From: DATAMF01 sp036260665
GTDB taxonomy: Bacteria > Chloroflexota > Anaerolineae > Aggregatilineales > Aggregatilineaceae
Reading direction: 5' to 3'
DNA: 62,815 nucleotides
NCBI GenBank assembly: GCA_036260665.1
Contig: DATAMF010000240.1
Location: forward strand, 1 to 62,815
Positions 61,861-62,815 of this stretch are shown here, piece by piece; positions within the stretch are counted from its first letter, which is position 1; every line of letters begins with the position of its first letter. The notes beneath the pieces were generated by a model. That model did no database searches. It was not told the origin of the DNA and saw nothing but the letters and a program-made list of their open reading frames with translations. Made by a program: the position numbers and the translations under genes.

Positions 61861-62815
61861 TTATTGTTTGATCAGGGTGATCGAAAAGGTTCCGCTGGTT
61901 GTGCCGGTTTCCAGATCGTAACGACCCGCCGCAATCAAGTATTTGCCCGTGACCGGGAGCACGATATTGCTTAACAGGGCGTCGAAGGTGGCTCCTGTCG
62001 CGCTGTCATCGTTTTCGGCCATTTCGACCCAGCCTGCGCTTGAGGACTGGTATAGATAGAGCACCGAGTCCAGGTTGCCACTCTGGTTATCGATCTGGAT
62101 CGAGACGATGTCACCGGCGGTGCCATCAAAAACATAAAACAGCAAATACTGCTCATCGTTCACCTCGCCTGTCGCGCTTTCGCCGTAGCTGAGAGGAATA
62201 ATATCGGTGTTCAGGGGGGTGATATCCTGGCCTGTTACATTTTCCAGGGTGAGGTTAAACGCGCCGGATGTGATTTCGGCATCATCCCCCACGTAACGCG
62301 AAGCGAGAATTTGATATTCACCGTCGGCGGGGAGTTCGGTCACGATCTGGGAATTGCGGATCACACCCGGATCGATGTCGTCATTCGCATCGATCACGGT
62401 CCCATCGGTGGACTGAAGCTCCATGTAACAGTCGAGAGTCGAACCAGCCGCCGCTTCCATCGTAATTCGAACCTGCGTGCCCGCTGTACCGCTGAAAGTA
62501 TAAGTGATGCTAACGTTGGTATCATCGATCACGCCGCGCGCCGTTTGACCCATATTGATCGGCTGGGGGCCTTCAATGACCTCGGTGGGAGTACTGCTGG
62601 TTTCGCCCGCGCCGGACAGCGCTAAGATATAGCCGCTGCCGGTCGCCTCGACAGGTCCAAAACGCGGCGCAGCGAGGACGAGATATTCCCCATCCGCCGG
62701 GATAGTGATCCCGGTCAGTTCGCCTGTTCCACTGGAAAGCACTTCGTTTAAGGTTTGATCGGCCAGGATCAGCACGGAATCAACGCCGGGGTCGGTGGTC
62801 ATTGTCAGGTCAATG
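61861..62815 (-). CDS. PPC-repeat protein, 5' end beyond the window
   Basis: At least 317 codons; the frame is open through base 62815 (IDLTMTTDPGVDSVLIL), where repeat sequence is already in progress, so the true start and signal peptide lie outside. Contains at least two full PPC repeats (VSITYTFSGTAGTQVRITMEA..., LLFYVFDGTAGDIVSIQID...) and a partial one. Similar to the neighbour at 60378-61847 and likely the upstream gene of the same operon. No catalytic motif seen. Confidence 0.85.
   Translation of the reverse strand, partial: IDLTMTTDPGVDSVLILADQTLNEVLSSGTGELTGITIPADGEYLVLAAPRFGPVEATGSGYILALSGAGETSSTPTEVIEGPQPINMGQTARGVIDDTNVSITYTFSGTAGTQVRITMEAAAGSTLDCYMELQSTDGTVIDANDDIDPGVIRNSQIVTELPADGEYQILASRYVGDDAEITSGAFNLTLENVTGQDITPLNTDIIPLSYGESATGEVNDEQYLLFYVFDGTAGDIVSIQIDNQSGNLDSVLYLYQSSSAGWVEMAENDDSATGATFDALLSNIVLPVTGKYLIAAGRYDLETGTTSGTFSITLIKQ

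Noticed and set aside
1..62815. CRISPR array, rRNA operon, tmRNA, SRP RNA, RNase P RNA or riboswitch
   Set aside because: I looked in every gap between genes and saw no spaced repeats or conserved RNA cores that would support one.

Overview
The window looks like a chromosomal segment of a Chloroflexota bacterium, probably Anaerolineae-like. This is inferred from the gene set: TrmFO, FtsH, PknB-type and 7TM sensor proteins, BTAD regulators, a PTPS-related large membrane protein, an RsmD with the motif APPQ instead of the usual DPPY, and several conserved-looking proteins I cannot name. Coding density is high, strands alternate in short operons, and ATGA stop/start overlaps are common. I see no rRNA operon, CRISPR array, prophage or insertion sequence with a transposase.

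Layout. 1-908: end of a lytic transglycosylase gene cut by an in-frame TAG and wrapped in a fold-back repeat at the window edge. 1041-6820 (+): TPR protein, trmFO, histidine kinase, hflX, small membrane protein. 6850-8271 (-): a tyrosine recombinase with an N-terminal TIR-like domain, backed by a 454-bp AT-rich region full of inverted and direct repeats. 8726-13137 (-): rbsK, response regulator, 7TM-GAF-PAS histidine kinase and cobalamin adenosyltransferase in one operon. 13281-15998 (-): acnA. 16183-18329 (+): two unnamed proteins and tRNA-Arg(TCT), whose promoter is nested in the preceding terminator. 18369-19640 (-): STAND-like/BTAD regulator. 19909-23351 (+): HhH membrane protein, DUF971 protein, unknown protein, hpt and a CCA-adding-type enzyme.

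23361-23864 and 40583-41141 are two copies, in opposite orientation, of a roughly 0.5-kb noncoding element with conserved ends, variable middles and a 13-bp periodic end. They bracket about 17 kb holding rsmD, a UroD-family enzyme, a small TPR-like protein, a big membrane protein, a Ser/Thr kinase, ftsH, a HAD phosphatase with acyl-CoA ligase, a tyrosine-recombinase-fold protein that has lost its catalytic residues, an RlmI-type methyltransferase, ligA, an SH3 protein and a PHP phosphoesterase.

41272-50022 is mainly (+): uvrB with a Gram-positive-type LexA box, dGTPase, greA, a membrane protein (-), GNAT, a 7TM-GAF-HTH protein and an S1-domain protein whose frame breaks at a run of ten G. 50066-62815: an aspartase fused to a cyclic-nucleotide-binding-type domain, an AttEFGH-like ABC/lipocalin operon, sufE with a rhodanese, an SRPBCC protein, a PspC protein, a GPH-type transporter and two secreted proteins made of PPC repeats, the second cut by the window end.

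The best candidates for something new are the TIR-recombinase with its repeat-rich flank, the catalytically dead recombinase, the CNB-aspartase fusion and the paired noncoding element. All product names come from reading motifs in the sequence; no database search was run.
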